Notes: a model not told the origin generated them from the letters alone. DNA of 64,000 bases from Domibacillus enclensis (GCF_900156125.1 NZ_FTLX01000005.1:62001-126000), one strand, 5' to 3'. Positions 40,393-50,300 are shown, counted from the stretch's first letter. Made by a program: numbers and translations.

Positions 40393-41619
40393 ATGAAAAA
40401 GATTCTGCTTTTGTTAGCGGCAGCGGTCATTCTTGCGGGCTGTGGAGAAGGAACATCGTCTGTTCCGGAAAAGCCTGAGAAAAAGGAACAAACAGCTGAA
40501 CAAGAAAAGAATTTTTTCGTGACGCTTGAGCAAACAACGGATGACCCTGCACTGCGCAATGCCGCTTACGAAGAAGCACTAAAAAGCGAGACGCTGACGG
40601 GCGGGTATTTGGGAGAGATCACACCGGAGCTGGAAGAGGATTTTGGCGTGCAGTCTATTGAGTTTTATACAGTGACAGAAGCCATTCAAAGCATTTATGG
40701 TGATTTTCATGATGACGGTATTTTGTATTTAAAAAACAGTGCAGATGGTGCAGAAGAGCCTGGTGTCTGGGTCGGCATTAAAAACCCGGATGAACGGGCC
40801 GATGAATTGGCGCGCCGCCTTCAGGTGTATGTAGATGAAGGGAAAATAGTCGCGAAATACATCCACTTGTTTGTCAGTGAATATAGTGATCAAGATAATC
40901 AGGACTTGATGTATGAGGTGTCAAAAGCAATCAAGCCGATGAGAGATGCGATGCCGGAGCCGGACCGTGTGGCCAACAGCATCAGTGTCGATACGATCAC
41001 ACGAACGATTGAGATTGGTCATGATTTTTTAACAGAGGAGCAAATGAAAAAGCTGAAGAATCAATTTAACGAGTACGAGATTGCGTTTGTTCAAGAAGGC
41101 CGGATGCTGCCGTTGCCGGGAGAACCGGATGTGGAATACCCGGATGAGCCTGTCACAAATGAACGGACAAATGAAGGCAGCTGGGTGATGGACGTTTCTG
41201 CGGACAGCATGCTGATTGTCAGTGCGGTTTCGAAGGACTTTTCAGAAAATGGTGGAGATAGTGAGTATTATGGCGCCACATATTTTTCATTTCCAAATGC
41301 AGAGGAAAAACTGAAGATCGGCCAGCGGGTCATCGTTGAGGCGTCGGGACCCATTATGGAATCCTATCCGGGACAGGGAAGTGCCAAGTTTGTCACTGTG
41401 CTGCCTGCTTATCAGCCGGACGGAGCAGAGCTGACAGAAGAAGAAGTGGTCCGCAAAGCGCTTGAGAAACGCGGGGACACGGGGCATATAGAAGGTATCC
41501 GTCACATCCTATTTGATAAAGAAACAGGTGAATGGACGGTGACGTTTGTGGATTCAATGGAAGCTGAGCCGACTGCTGTTGAAATTCGTGTATCTGATCA
41601 GGAGGAGAAGAAGCAATGA
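40393..41619 (+). CDS. Lipoprotein with DUF3221-like domain, 408 aa
   Basis: GGGGGG before the ATG, lipobox LAGC. The middle (about residues 265-345: GSWVMDVSADSMLIVSAVSK and later RVIVEASGPIMESYPGQGSA) matches the DUF3221 (YobA-like) domain of Bacillus exported proteins, which ends in a similar ESYPGQ motif. Other segments (VTLEQTTDDPALRNAAYEEA) have no assignment. Translationally coupled to the next gene (ATGA). Confidence 0.75.
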   Translation: MKKILLLLAAAVILAGCGEGTSSVPEKPEKKEQTAEQEKNFFVTLEQTTDDPALRNAAYEEALKSETLTGGYLGEITPELEEDFGVQSIEFYTVTEAIQSIYGDFHDDGILYLKNSADGAEEPGVWVGIKNPDERADELARRLQVYVDEGKIVAKYIHLFVSEYSDQDNQDLMYEVSKAIKPMRDAMPEPDRVANSISVDTITRTIEIGHDFLTEEQMKKLKNQFNEYEIAFVQEGRMLPLPGEPDVEYPDEPVTNERTNEGSWVMDVSADSMLIVSAVSKDFSENGGDSEYYGATYFSFPNAEEKLKIGQRVIVEASGPIMESYPGQGSAKFVTVLPAYQPDGAELTEEEVVRKALEKRGDTGHIEGIRHILFDKETGEWTVTFVDSMEAEPTAVEIRVSDQEEKKQ

Positions 41620-42308
41620 AAAAATTACTCCTTATGATTCTATTGCTGCTGGCAGGATGCACTGAACGTGCTGCATTACTTCCGGAAAATCCGGAAAGCA
41701 TGCGCGTGCAAAATGGAGAGTCGCGAAATGGCTGGGTAATTGAGGAGAACGAGCTAATCCACCGGACAGCAGCTGTTTTGAATGACGCTAAAAAGCTAGA
41801 AGGACCTGTTACAGCCATTGGTGAAACGTTTAAGCTGTATGTATATTCAGACGAAGGAGATGAACAGGCCTATCCTGTTTGGCTGGATGATCAAAGCGTC
41901 ATGTTTGAGCATAACGGAAAGCGCTACAGAACAGAAGACCCGGAAGCCGTTGAAACCATTCGGCAGATTTACCCGCTTCACGACCAGCCAAATGCCCAGT
42001 CGCTCGAAGCGTTTCAAGGGTTTTTGGTTGAAAAAACAAATGAGGATGGAATGGCCAAAGCGCTTATTGTGAGTGGCATTTCGAAAGAGCAGGCACGTAC
42101 TCTGAACTACAGGAAGGTCACTGAAACGATCGAAATCACCGATGCCATTTGGTTTACAAGTGAAAACATGGAATTTGAAAAAAGAGAAAAGGGTGAGTTC
42201 ATGACGGTCTGGTGGGATGCGGAAAAGCCGCATTCGGAACCAGGAATCTTAACGCTGGAGGCGGTAAAGGTATTGAATGGAGAAGAATTTGGAGGGAGTA
42301 ATGAATAA
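41616..42308 (+). CDS. Lipoprotein with DUF3221-like domain, 230 aa
   Basis: Coupled to the preceding gene by 4 bases; AGGAGGAG upstream. Lipobox LAGC. The C-terminal half (GFLVEKTNEDGMAKALIVSG, then DAIWFTSENMEFEKREKGEF) has the DUF3221 pattern. Distant relative of the C-terminal domain of the preceding protein, so probably an old tandem duplication. Function unknown. Confidence 0.7.
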   Translation: MKKLLLMILLLLAGCTERAALLPENPESMRVQNGESRNGWVIEENELIHRTAAVLNDAKKLEGPVTAIGETFKLYVYSDEGDEQAYPVWLDDQSVMFEHNGKRYRTEDPEAVETIRQIYPLHDQPNAQSLEAFQGFLVEKTNEDGMAKALIVSGISKEQARTLNYRKVTETIEITDAIWFTSENMEFEKREKGEFMTVWWDAEKPHSEPGILTLEAVKVLNGEEFGGSNE

Positions 42309-42501
42309 AATAATCTACGTAGCAGCCGCTTTTCTATTCCTGGCTTCGTGCAGTCAGGAATTTGATGTTGGAGAATATGTGAAAGTAGAGCACGAGATGC
42401 TGGGGCTGTCTGAACCGATGAATGGTGGAAGTGTCTTAACTATTAGGGAAGCTGAAAGACCGACAGGAAAGCTAAAGGGGAATTTTACAAAACGAAAATA
42501 A
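42301..42501 (+). CDS. Short lipoprotein, 66 aa
   Basis: GGAGGG before the ATG and 8-base overlap with the upstream gene. Lipobox LASC (MNKIIYVAAAFLFLASC). The mature part is only 48 residues, lysine-rich at the end. May be a shortened relative of the neighbouring lipoproteins. Confidence 0.6.
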   Translation: MNKIIYVAAAFLFLASCSQEFDVGEYVKVEHEMLGLSEPMNGGSVLTIREAERPTGKLKGNFTKRK

Positions 42502-42605
42502 AAAGTTCTAAAATAAGACAAATTTGGCCTTTTTCTATATAGGAAACGCCTTTCTTTTATTGTATAATTTAGTTCTATTTTACAATGAAAGGTTGACTGC
42601 ACTAG

Positions 42606-44171
42606 TTGAAAAGATTGTTTAAGAGTGTACTCGCTCTAATTATGCTTCTGTCTCTCGTTCCATCTGCCTCTGCCGCTACATTTAAGGATGCCGGCACATT
42701 TAGTAAAGAAATTGATTATTTAACCGACGCCGGTATCATTATGGGATTCCCCGATGGCACTTTCCGTCCGGACCTGCCAATTAAGCGTGTAGACGCAGTG
42801 CGTATGATTATGCGCGAACTGCAAGAGCCGCTTGGCGATGCGCCGAACCCGAACTTTAAAGACATGTCTGTCGGATCAAAAGGGTACGATGAAGTAGCGA
42901 AAGCCGTGGAACTCGGCATCATTTCCGGCAAGCCTGGCAATGTGTTTGACCCGAATGGAAATTTAACGAGAGCGGAAATGGCGACAGTGCTCGTGAGAAC
43001 ATATCACTTAACTGGGATTTATCCTAAAGGCTTCACAGACGTATCCTTGAATTACTGGGGTTCTCCCTATATTTCAGCACTTGCAGCGAATAATATTACC
43101 ATTGGATATAAAGACGGTACATTTAAGCCGACCTTAACGATCAGCCGCGCACATTTTGCGGCATTTATGACACGAATTATTGAGCCGTCATTCCAGCCGT
43201 CAAATCCTGAGGTTGCTGACACGTACTTAGAAGCACTTTTTGATATGGACATCATTGATTATAAGATGCACCCTACAGAACCGATCATTTTTGTATTAGA
43301 TGGCGCGACGAATGATGTATCAGCGATTAACTATGAAACATTCGATGTAGTTTCTTCGGACGAGCTGGCACTCCCTGCTGAACGGATGGCTTATGCGAAT
43401 GGAAAGATTTATGTCACGCAGCACAAAAAGCCGCATAGCCCATATTGGTGGGATGAAGATCAGGAAGGTGCGTTTACAGTTGTGAATGCATCGACATTAA
43501 AAATCGAAAAAACAATTCAAATTGCGCTTGATCCATATGATATCGAAGCAGACGATAAAGGAGTTGTATATATTTCATCCGGATCGGGCCAGCATACACG
43601 CGTCGAGAGCTATAACAGCAGCACGGGTGCTGTGCTGAGTTCGCAGCGTATAAATGATCAGAACCTAATTGAGTTAAACGAAGCACAAACAAAGCTTTAT
43701 TCCATCACCACGCTGGTTTCCCCACGGGATTTAAGTGTGTATTCAATTACAGATGGTGTTCTTGGTCCTGAGAAGGATTCACCGTATCATGGAGAATACG
43801 ATTTGGGCAAAGATTTGACTTTATCACCTGATGGCAAATACATTTTTAACAGCACAGGACGCTTCTTCCGCTCAGCGGCCAGCGTGACATCAGATATGAC
43901 TTATGTTGGAAAGCTCGACCGTGCCTATTCATCTATTGCGTTTGATGTTAATTATGGTGAATTGTATACGGCGAACAGCCAGAAATTCATTCAAGCATAT
44001 GATTATCAAACAATGGAAGCGAGCGGCCAGTTTACCACATACGGGAATGTGAAGAAAATGTTCTACGATCCAAACAGCAATACACTGCTTGCTTTTACTG
44101 CTGTTCAGTTAGGAAAATCAACTGTTCCATTTACAGGCTTAGAAGTCATTTACTTCGATACAGAAGAATAA
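42606..44171 (+). CDS. SLH-anchored beta-propeller protein
   Basis: 521 residues, TTG start; the nearest AAAGG is about 13 bases upstream, so the start is not certain, but the signal peptide (LIMLLSLVPSASA) needs it. Three SLH domains (about 24-65, 83-125, 140-185) with GFPDGTFRPD and GYKDGTFKPT. The rest (about 210-515) is a beta-propeller with blades such as DVSAINYETFDVVSSDELAL, GVVYISSGSGQHTRVESYNS and LTLSPDGKYIFNSTG. A surface-displayed binding protein. Confidence 0.85.
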   Translation: MKRLFKSVLALIMLLSLVPSASAATFKDAGTFSKEIDYLTDAGIIMGFPDGTFRPDLPIKRVDAVRMIMRELQEPLGDAPNPNFKDMSVGSKGYDEVAKAVELGIISGKPGNVFDPNGNLTRAEMATVLVRTYHLTGIYPKGFTDVSLNYWGSPYISALAANNITIGYKDGTFKPTLTISRAHFAAFMTRIIEPSFQPSNPEVADTYLEALFDMDIIDYKMHPTEPIIFVLDGATNDVSAINYETFDVVSSDELALPAERMAYANGKIYVTQHKKPHSPYWWDEDQEGAFTVVNASTLKIEKTIQIALDPYDIEADDKGVVYISSGSGQHTRVESYNSSTGAVLSSQRINDQNLIELNEAQTKLYSITTLVSPRDLSVYSITDGVLGPEKDSPYHGEYDLGKDLTLSPDGKYIFNSTGRFFRSAASVTSDMTYVGKLDRAYSSIAFDVNYGELYTANSQKFIQAYDYQTMEASGQFTTYGNVKKMFYDPNSNTLLAFTAVQLGKSTVPFTGLEVIYFDTEE

Positions 44172-44176
44172 GAAAA

Positions 44177-44210
44177 AGCGAGGGCGGTTCATACGTCCTC
44201 GCTTTTTTTA
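44177..44210 (+). terminator. Terminator of the SLH beta-propeller gene
   Basis: AGCGAGGgCG / CGtCCTCGCT stem, 7-base loop, then seven T. Confidence 0.9.
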
Positions 44211-44433
44211 TGTAATAAAATATGACAGAAAATCTTCAGCAATCATTGGATTTATGGCAGATTTTTTAAAAAAATTGGCGATTCTTCTAATAGTCATTTT
44301 TATTGTTTAGTGATTATAACCATTGAGAGAGGAGTTGTGGGAATCTATGATGTTAATAGAAGTAACATTAATGAAGGGAGAGATCACTAACTTATTTTCT
44401 GAATGTTTAGATTATAAAGGAGGGGTGAGGTGT

Positions 44434-45780
44434 ATGAGTGAAAAGCTGCGCCAGGCCGTCGGTGAATCGGCCTTTGTAGAAGGGGAAGCCGCCATTGCCC
44501 GGCTGTCAAAGGACTACTACTGGTACTCTCCCGTTTTGGAGCAGGAGCTTGCTGGCAAAACGGCGGATTATGTGATCGTCCCGGAAACGGAAGAGGAGTT
44601 AAAGCAAGCAGTGATGGCAGCGGTCATCGAAAAAATCCCTGTCACCGTACGTGGCGGCGGAACGGGCAATTACGGACAGGCGGTTCCGATGACGGGCGGG
44701 CTGGTTGTGGATGTAAGCAAGCTGACCGAGATTCTGGAAATCGGTGACGGCTTTGTCCGGGTGCAGGCAGGAGCGAGACTGCGTGAAATTGAAAAAGCGA
44801 TTCATGAAACGGACCAGGAGCTGACGATTTACCCTTCTACATTTGTAAAAGCAACAGTCGGCGGATTTGTATCCGGGGGATCAGGCGGCATCGGGTCTGT
44901 TACATGGGGGAACTTATGGGATGGCAATATCATCAGCGCCAAAATGATCACGATGGAAAATGAGCTTCGCGAGCTGACAGTGTCAGGCCCCGAACTGGAG
45001 CCATATATCCACAGCTACGGGACAACGGGCATCATGACGGAAGTGACCATTCCGATCAAGCCAAAATCCCGCTGGGTGCAGCAAATTTATGCATTCGACA
45101 ATTTGACGGATGCACTTGATTTTTCCCGGACGGTTTCAGAGCAGGGCAAATGGAAGAAACGGCTTGTTTCGGTGATGGAAGCCCCGATTTCCGCTTTTTT
45201 CAAGCCGTTGAAAAAGCAGATTGGCGCAGCTGATCAGGCGCTTGTGCTCATTGAAATTGACGAAAGCAATCAAGAACGGCTGGAGGAAGAAGCGGTCGCT
45301 TACCGGGGAGCAGCTATTTATACGGTATCAGCCGATCAGTACCGGAAAGGCATCGGCATCTCGGACTTTACCTGGAATCACACGACGCTGTGGGCACTGA
45401 AGTCGGACAAGACGTGGACGTACCTGCAAAATTTCTTTTCGATTGATGATCTTCATCATCAGGTGAGGCAAATTAAAGATCGTTACGGAGATGACGTACT
45501 GCTTCATTTTGAATGGCTGCGTGATAAGGGGCGCCTGGTTCCGGCTGCGTTGCCGCTCGTGAAATTCACATCGAAGGAGCAGCTGTATGACGTGATCCGC
45601 TTTTTCAACGAAATAGGTGCTTCAACCAATGATCCGCATACGTATTTGCTTGGAGCGGGCGGATGGGATATGCAGATGGAAGCCATTGCGCAGAAAAAGA
45701 AGGAAAACGATCCCTTTGGCTTGCTGAATCAGGAGAAAATACCGGATGCGGCATCTATCCGCGGCACGACGAACGTTTAA
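44434..45780 (+). CDS. FAD-binding PCMH-type oxidoreductase (paralogue 1)
   Basis: 448 residues from the ATG at 44434, with AAAGGAGGGG upstream; in-frame codons further up have no ribosome site. N-terminal FAD domain with nucleotide loop VRGGGTGNYGQAVP, and the family stretch YPSTFVKATVGGFVSGGSGG. The second half is less conserved and ends QKKKENDPFGLLNQEK. The LSKDYYWYSPVL opening is shared with the second FAD gene of this operon, showing tandem paralogy. Related in fold to GlcD and D-lactate dehydrogenases, but without their C-terminal GEHGVG motif. First gene of a seven-gene catabolic operon; substrate unknown. Confidence 0.85.
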   Translation: MSEKLRQAVGESAFVEGEAAIARLSKDYYWYSPVLEQELAGKTADYVIVPETEEELKQAVMAAVIEKIPVTVRGGGTGNYGQAVPMTGGLVVDVSKLTEILEIGDGFVRVQAGARLREIEKAIHETDQELTIYPSTFVKATVGGFVSGGSGGIGSVTWGNLWDGNIISAKMITMENELRELTVSGPELEPYIHSYGTTGIMTEVTIPIKPKSRWVQQIYAFDNLTDALDFSRTVSEQGKWKKRLVSVMEAPISAFFKPLKKQIGAADQALVLIEIDESNQERLEEEAVAYRGAAIYTVSADQYRKGIGISDFTWNHTTLWALKSDKTWTYLQNFFSIDDLHHQVRQIKDRYGDDVLLHFEWLRDKGRLVPAALPLVKFTSKEQLYDVIRFFNEIGASTNDPHTYLLGAGGWDMQMEAIAQKKKENDPFGLLNQEKIPDAASIRGTTNV

Positions 45781-45814
45781 ACCCTACATAAGAGAGAAAG
45801 AGGAGGATGAATTA

Positions 45815-46852
45815 ATGGAGAATTTATCATTTTTAAAGTGGAAATCATTACGGTCAGCGGTGGCGGTTCTGTCGATCAGTGCGCTTGCCGCATGCAGCGG
45901 CACTGCGTCAGACAGTTCATCCGGCGAGGAAGAAACAGCAGAAGCAGAAAGCGCCGAGCTGTTTGAAATGAAGCAGATTACAAGCTGGTTCCCCCAGGTG
46001 GAAAATGCGGGGCAGTATTACGCGCAAATGGAAGGGTTTTATGAAGACGAAGGAATTGAGATGACGACGGAGCCGGGCGGGCCGCAGGTTTCTTCTATCT
46101 CCATCGTTTCTTCCGGCCAGGCGCAGTTTGGCATGGCGCAGGCCGATCAGGTGCTGTATGCGATTGATGAAGGCATTCCGCTTGTCGCCGTTTTCGCCAA
46201 TTTCCAGAAGACACCGCAGGGCATCATGTTCCATAAAGATCAGCCGATTGAAACGTTCGATGATTTAGGGAAGGATTACGAGATTTATTCAGCTCCTGGT
46301 GCCGGGTATTGGAAATATCTTGTGAACGAGTACGATATTGACGAGTCGCAGGCACGCAGTTATACAGGAGACAACACGATTTTTATGTCGAACAAAAAGG
46401 CCGCTTCACAAATGTACGTCACGTCTGAGCCGTATTATTTAGCACAGGAGGGCATCGAAACAGGCCATCTGTTAATCGCGGATTCCGGCTATTCTCCTTA
46501 CGGCGACGTTCTATTTACAACAAAAGAATTTATGGAAGAAAACCCGGAAATGGTCCAGGCCTATGTGAATGCGACGAAAAAAGGCTGGGATGCGTATCAT
46601 GAAGAACCAGCAAAGGTATACGACTACATTAAAGAATTAGATCCGGAAAAAACAGATGAGCAGATGGAATATGCAACAGGTGAAATGGAGGAGCTTGTCT
46701 TCGGCGGCGATGCAGCGGAAAGCGGCGTCGGCACGATGACAGAAGAACGCTGGCAGACACTGATTGACCAGGTGTATGAGCTCGATTTAATTGAAAACAA
46801 AATGGAGCCGTCTGACGTGTATACAACAGAATTTCTGGAAAACGCAGAGTAA
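45815..46852 (+). CDS. NMT1/THI5-like substrate-binding lipoprotein
   Basis: 345 residues, GAGGAGG before the ATG. Lipobox LAAC at the end of the signal sequence, followed by a low-complexity linker (SSGEEETAEAESAE). The SsuA/THI5/NMT1 fold is indicated by TSWFPQVENAGQYYAQMEGF, GIEMTTEPGGPQVSSISIVS and FGMAQADQVLYAIDEGIPLV. Members bind pyrimidine precursors, nitrogen or sulfur compounds for ABC import. Unusually, no permease or ATPase gene is present in the operon. Confidence 0.88.
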   Translation: MENLSFLKWKSLRSAVAVLSISALAACSGTASDSSSGEEETAEAESAELFEMKQITSWFPQVENAGQYYAQMEGFYEDEGIEMTTEPGGPQVSSISIVSSGQAQFGMAQADQVLYAIDEGIPLVAVFANFQKTPQGIMFHKDQPIETFDDLGKDYEIYSAPGAGYWKYLVNEYDIDESQARSYTGDNTIFMSNKKAASQMYVTSEPYYLAQEGIETGHLLIADSGYSPYGDVLFTTKEFMEENPEMVQAYVNATKKGWDAYHEEPAKVYDYIKELDPEKTDEQMEYATGEMEELVFGGDAAESGVGTMTEERWQTLIDQVYELDLIENKMEPSDVYTTEFLENAE

Positions 46853-46866
46853 AAGGAGCGGTGCAA

Positions 46867-47688
46867 ATGAGGAAGCAGCAGAACAAGGCGTGGCAGGATT
46901 ATTTCCTGCCGCGTCTTGCCACGACAGATATTCAAGCGCTGGATAAAGAAAAAGGAGTCGTTGTTCTCCCCATCGGTGCTGTAGAGCAGCACGGTCCGCA
47001 TTTGCCGGTTTATACCGATACATTGATTGCGGAAGGGATGGTCACGAGTATATTTGAACATTTCACACCGGAGGATAACATCTGGCTTTTGCCGCCGGTG
47101 CCTTATGGGAAAAGCAATGAGCATTTTGGCAAGCCAGGTGTGATGACATTGTCCGCACAGACGCTGCAGCAGGTCATTCTCGATATCGGTAAAAGCGTGA
47201 AAGCAAGCGGTTTTCGCCGCCTCGTTCTGTTTAACACGCACGGGGGCAACATCGATGTGTTAAATATGATGGCGAGGGAAATTCGAATTGAAACAGGCTT
47301 GATGGTTTTTCGTATGAATGCGATGGATTTTAAAGCGGAGCTTGAGGACTTGTATTCTGCAGAAGAGCTGCAATATGGGATTCACGGCGGGGATGTGGAG
47401 ACGTCGATGATTCTTGCGATTGAAGAAAGCTGGGTGCAGATGGACAAAGCGCCAGTAGAATATTACAGCTACAACCAGCCGGTGGATATAAAAGGCGGTC
47501 CCTATGCGGCGTGGCTCATCGATGATTTGTCCGCGTCCGGCATTTCCGGTGAAGCTGCCCTTGCGACAAAGGAAAAAGGAATGGAGACGATCGATCGGCT
47601 CAGCCAAAAAATGGCCGGCACGCTTCAGGAGATCAGCTCATTTGAAATGGACTCCTTCCGCTCAAAGCCGGTGCCATCAACCACATAA
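46867..47688 (+). CDS. Creatininase-family amidohydrolase
   Basis: 273 residues, ATG at 46867 with AAAAGGAG eight bases upstream. Creatininase signature PIGAVEQHGPHLPVYTDTLI, with likely metal ligands E40, H42 and D51, and the later NTHGGNIDVL and GIHGGDVETSMILAI carrying more ligands. Family members open small cyclic amides (creatinine, formamidopyrimidines). In this operon it probably hydrolyses a ring amide of the unknown substrate. Confidence 0.9.
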   Translation: MRKQQNKAWQDYFLPRLATTDIQALDKEKGVVVLPIGAVEQHGPHLPVYTDTLIAEGMVTSIFEHFTPEDNIWLLPPVPYGKSNEHFGKPGVMTLSAQTLQQVILDIGKSVKASGFRRLVLFNTHGGNIDVLNMMAREIRIETGLMVFRMNAMDFKAELEDLYSAEELQYGIHGGDVETSMILAIEESWVQMDKAPVEYYSYNQPVDIKGGPYAAWLIDDLSASGISGEAALATKEKGMETIDRLSQKMAGTLQEISSFEMDSFRSKPVPSTT

Positions 47689-47701
47689 AGGAGGTGCGAG
47701 A

Positions 47702-49048
47702 ATGACCCGTGCACTTGAACTGCAGCAGACATTCGGCGAAGACGTGATTCGGCTGGACGAAGCGTATGTGAAAAAAAGATCGCGTGACTATTACTGGTAT
47801 TCTCCTGTTTTGAAAAAACAGCTGGACGGCTATGCGGGAGACTGTGTGGCGATTCCGCGTGATGAAGAGGAGCTGGCGGCTATTCTTTCGTTTGCGGTCC
47901 GTCACCGGATTCCTTTGGTGCCAAAAGGAGGAGGTACCGGCAACTACGGACAGATTATTCCGTTACACGGCGGAATTGTGCTGGATACGATGAAGCTGAA
48001 TACGGTTAAACGAATCGACGATGGCGCCGGCACATTCGGAGCGGGGATCACTCTTGGCAAATTGACGCGCATTTTAAAGGGAAGCGGTCAGGAGCTGCGG
48101 TTTTTCCCATCAACGTATATGAAGTCAACGCTTGCCGGGTTTATTGCCGGAGGAACGGGCGGGATTGGCTCGATCGAGTACGGCACGCTCTGGGACGAAG
48201 GCAATGTGCTTGAGCTGACGATCATGACGATGGAAGAAAAACCGAAACGGCTCGACGTCCGCGGCAAGGAAGAGCTCGCAAAATACATTCATAACTACGG
48301 CTTATCCGGGGTGATTATAGATGCGACCATTGCGCTGGCGCCGAAAACCGATTGGCAGGACTTGCTTGCTGAGTTTGACGACTGGCGGGATGCGCTTGTT
48401 TTTTCTGAACAAATGGCTAAAAAAGAAACGGTGCGAAAAAGACTCATTTCTGTTTGTGAAGCACCGCTTTCGGCTTCTTTTCAGCCGCTTCGTCCTGTTT
48501 TATCCGGCGATAAGCACACTGTATTGATTCAAGCGGCACCCTCACATGTAGAGGAAATCCATCAATCAGGCTTGTCCTGCGGTGCCAGATGGATTGATGG
48601 TTTTCAAGCCTTCACCGCATCCAAGAGGCTTCGGGCAACGGATTTCAGCTGGAATCATGTGACCCTATGGCGGTTGAAGGATCATCCAGATGATACGTAT
48701 ATACAGGCGCGCTTTCATCCGGACACGTATGAGGTTCAAATGCAGGAGCTGTCACGGTCTTTTCCAGGGGAAGTGCTCATGCACGTCGAATGGATCAAAT
48801 CGGGCGGTCACATTGTGCCAAGCTCTCAGCCGGTCATTCGTTACACGACCGATGAGCGTTTGTTTGCGATTATGGATCACTGCCGCAGGACCGGCGTCCG
48901 CGTCAGCAATCCGCATACGTTCCTGCTTGAAGAAGGCGGGAAGGATGACTGGATTGATCATATTTGCCAGGCGAAGCGGGAAAATGATCCTTACAGCTTG
49001 CTGAATCCAGGCAAGACGAAACGAATGGAGGTGGCGGAGCATGTATGA
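47702..49048 (+). CDS. FAD-binding PCMH-type oxidoreductase (paralogue 2)
   Basis: 448 residues from the ATG at 47702 (AAAGGAGG); the open frame extends up to 47504 inside the creatininase gene but has no start signal. Same architecture and same motifs as paralogue 1: KKRSRDYYWYSPVLKKQL, PKGGGTGNYGQIIPLHGG, FFPSTYMKSTLAGFIAGGTG, and ending KRENDPYSLLNPGK. The two probably form a heteromer or act on successive intermediates. The next gene overlaps by 8 bases. Confidence 0.85.
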   Translation: MTRALELQQTFGEDVIRLDEAYVKKRSRDYYWYSPVLKKQLDGYAGDCVAIPRDEEELAAILSFAVRHRIPLVPKGGGTGNYGQIIPLHGGIVLDTMKLNTVKRIDDGAGTFGAGITLGKLTRILKGSGQELRFFPSTYMKSTLAGFIAGGTGGIGSIEYGTLWDEGNVLELTIMTMEEKPKRLDVRGKEELAKYIHNYGLSGVIIDATIALAPKTDWQDLLAEFDDWRDALVFSEQMAKKETVRKRLISVCEAPLSASFQPLRPVLSGDKHTVLIQAAPSHVEEIHQSGLSCGARWIDGFQAFTASKRLRATDFSWNHVTLWRLKDHPDDTYIQARFHPDTYEVQMQELSRSFPGEVLMHVEWIKSGGHIVPSSQPVIRYTTDERLFAIMDHCRRTGVRVSNPHTFLLEEGGKDDWIDHICQAKRENDPYSLLNPGKTKRMEVAEHV

Positions 49049-50288
49049 TCTGCTGCTTCGAAATGTGCGGCCTGCGTTTTCGGACACAATGTGTGATATT
49101 GCCGTTCAAGATGGACGAATAGCGAAAATCGGCCAGCTGTCCGCTCCTGCAAACCGCGTAATGGAGGGAGGAGGCAGGACGGTGCTTCCGCCCTACGTCG
49201 AGTCGCATATTCATCTCGATACGGCGCTTACAAGCGGGGTGCCGCGCTTGAATGAGTCCGGGGAGCTGTTGGAAGGCATTGAGCTCTGGAATGAATACCG
49301 AACACGTTATTTAACAAAAGAGGACGTCACAAAACGGGCGCATGCCGTCATTGAAGAAATGGTAAAGCATGGTGTCCTGTATATGCGCGGCATGGTCGAC
49401 GTATCAGATCCTCAGCTGACCGCATTGCATGCACTGATTGATGTAAAGAGAGCGGTTGCGCCTTTTCTGACGCTTCAGCTGATCGCTTTTCCGCAAAATG
49501 GACTCACGGCAGATAGAGGTGAGGCGCTGCGGCAAGCAATCGAACTCGGCGCAGACGGCATCAGCGCCGTACCGCACCTGGACCCGACACATGAAAAAGG
49601 GATCGAATCGCTGTATATATGCTTTGAGCTGGCCAATGAATACGATAAAGACATCCACATTTTTAGCGATGAAATCGATGACGGTGCTTCTCGTTTTGTG
49701 GAGACAGTAGCGTTGCTTGCAGCTGAATATGGCATGGGGAACCGTGTCACGGTCAGCCATTTAAATGCGATGGCGTATTATCCGGAAGCGTACGTGCGCA
49801 AGCTGATCGGTTTGATCAAGGCGTCAGACATCAACGTAGTGACGTGTCCGCTGATCAGCACAGCTGTTCAAGGGCGGCTCGATGCGTGGCCGAAGGGGCG
49901 CGGCATCACGCGGGTGAAGGATTTACACGAAGCGGGAGTAAATGTGGCGGTGGCCCATGATGATTTTTTAAGTCCATTTTATCCGCTTGGAACAGGCTCT
50001 CTTTTATCAGCCGGCCATATGCTGCTTCATCAGGCTCATATGACCGGTGCGCGGGATTTTGAATCGGTGTATGAGATGATGACAGCGAATGCTGCGCGTG
50101 TGATGAACATCGAAGGGTATGGCATTCAGGAAGGCCATCGTGCTGACTTTATTTTAGTTTCGGCCGAAAGTGCCCACGACCTGCTTCGGCGTCAGCCGGT
50201 CACAGAGCTGGTCGTTTCAAATGGACAAATCATTTGTGAAACGGTGCCGGCGCAAACAACGTATTTGATTGGACAGACTTGTACATAA
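49041..50288 (+). CDS. Cytosine-deaminase-like amidohydrolase (1)
   Basis: 415 residues, overlapping the FAD gene by 8 bases. Metal-dependent amidohydrolase superfamily: VESHIHLDTALT (H56, H58), HIFSDEIDD, VTVSHLNAMAYYPEA and VAHDDFLSPFYPLG supply the His/Asp ligands. Closest in layout to CodA-type deaminases/N-isopropylammelide hydrolases. Expected to hydrolyse C-N bonds of a ring. Three bases separate its stop from the ribosome region of the next, a paralogue. Confidence 0.88.
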   Translation: MYDLLLRNVRPAFSDTMCDIAVQDGRIAKIGQLSAPANRVMEGGGRTVLPPYVESHIHLDTALTSGVPRLNESGELLEGIELWNEYRTRYLTKEDVTKRAHAVIEEMVKHGVLYMRGMVDVSDPQLTALHALIDVKRAVAPFLTLQLIAFPQNGLTADRGEALRQAIELGADGISAVPHLDPTHEKGIESLYICFELANEYDKDIHIFSDEIDDGASRFVETVALLAAEYGMGNRVTVSHLNAMAYYPEAYVRKLIGLIKASDINVVTCPLISTAVQGRLDAWPKGRGITRVKDLHEAGVNVAVAHDDFLSPFYPLGTGSLLSAGHMLLHQAHMTGARDFESVYEMMTANAARVMNIEGYGIQEGHRADFILVSAESAHDLLRRQPVTELVVSNGQIICETVPAQTTYLIGQTCT

Positions 50289-50300
50289 GGAGTGAACAGG

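Noticed and set aside
46624-47241. Minus-strand frame of 205 codons across the binding protein and creatininase genes
   Set aside because: Covers two well-supported plus-strand genes and shows no family similarity.
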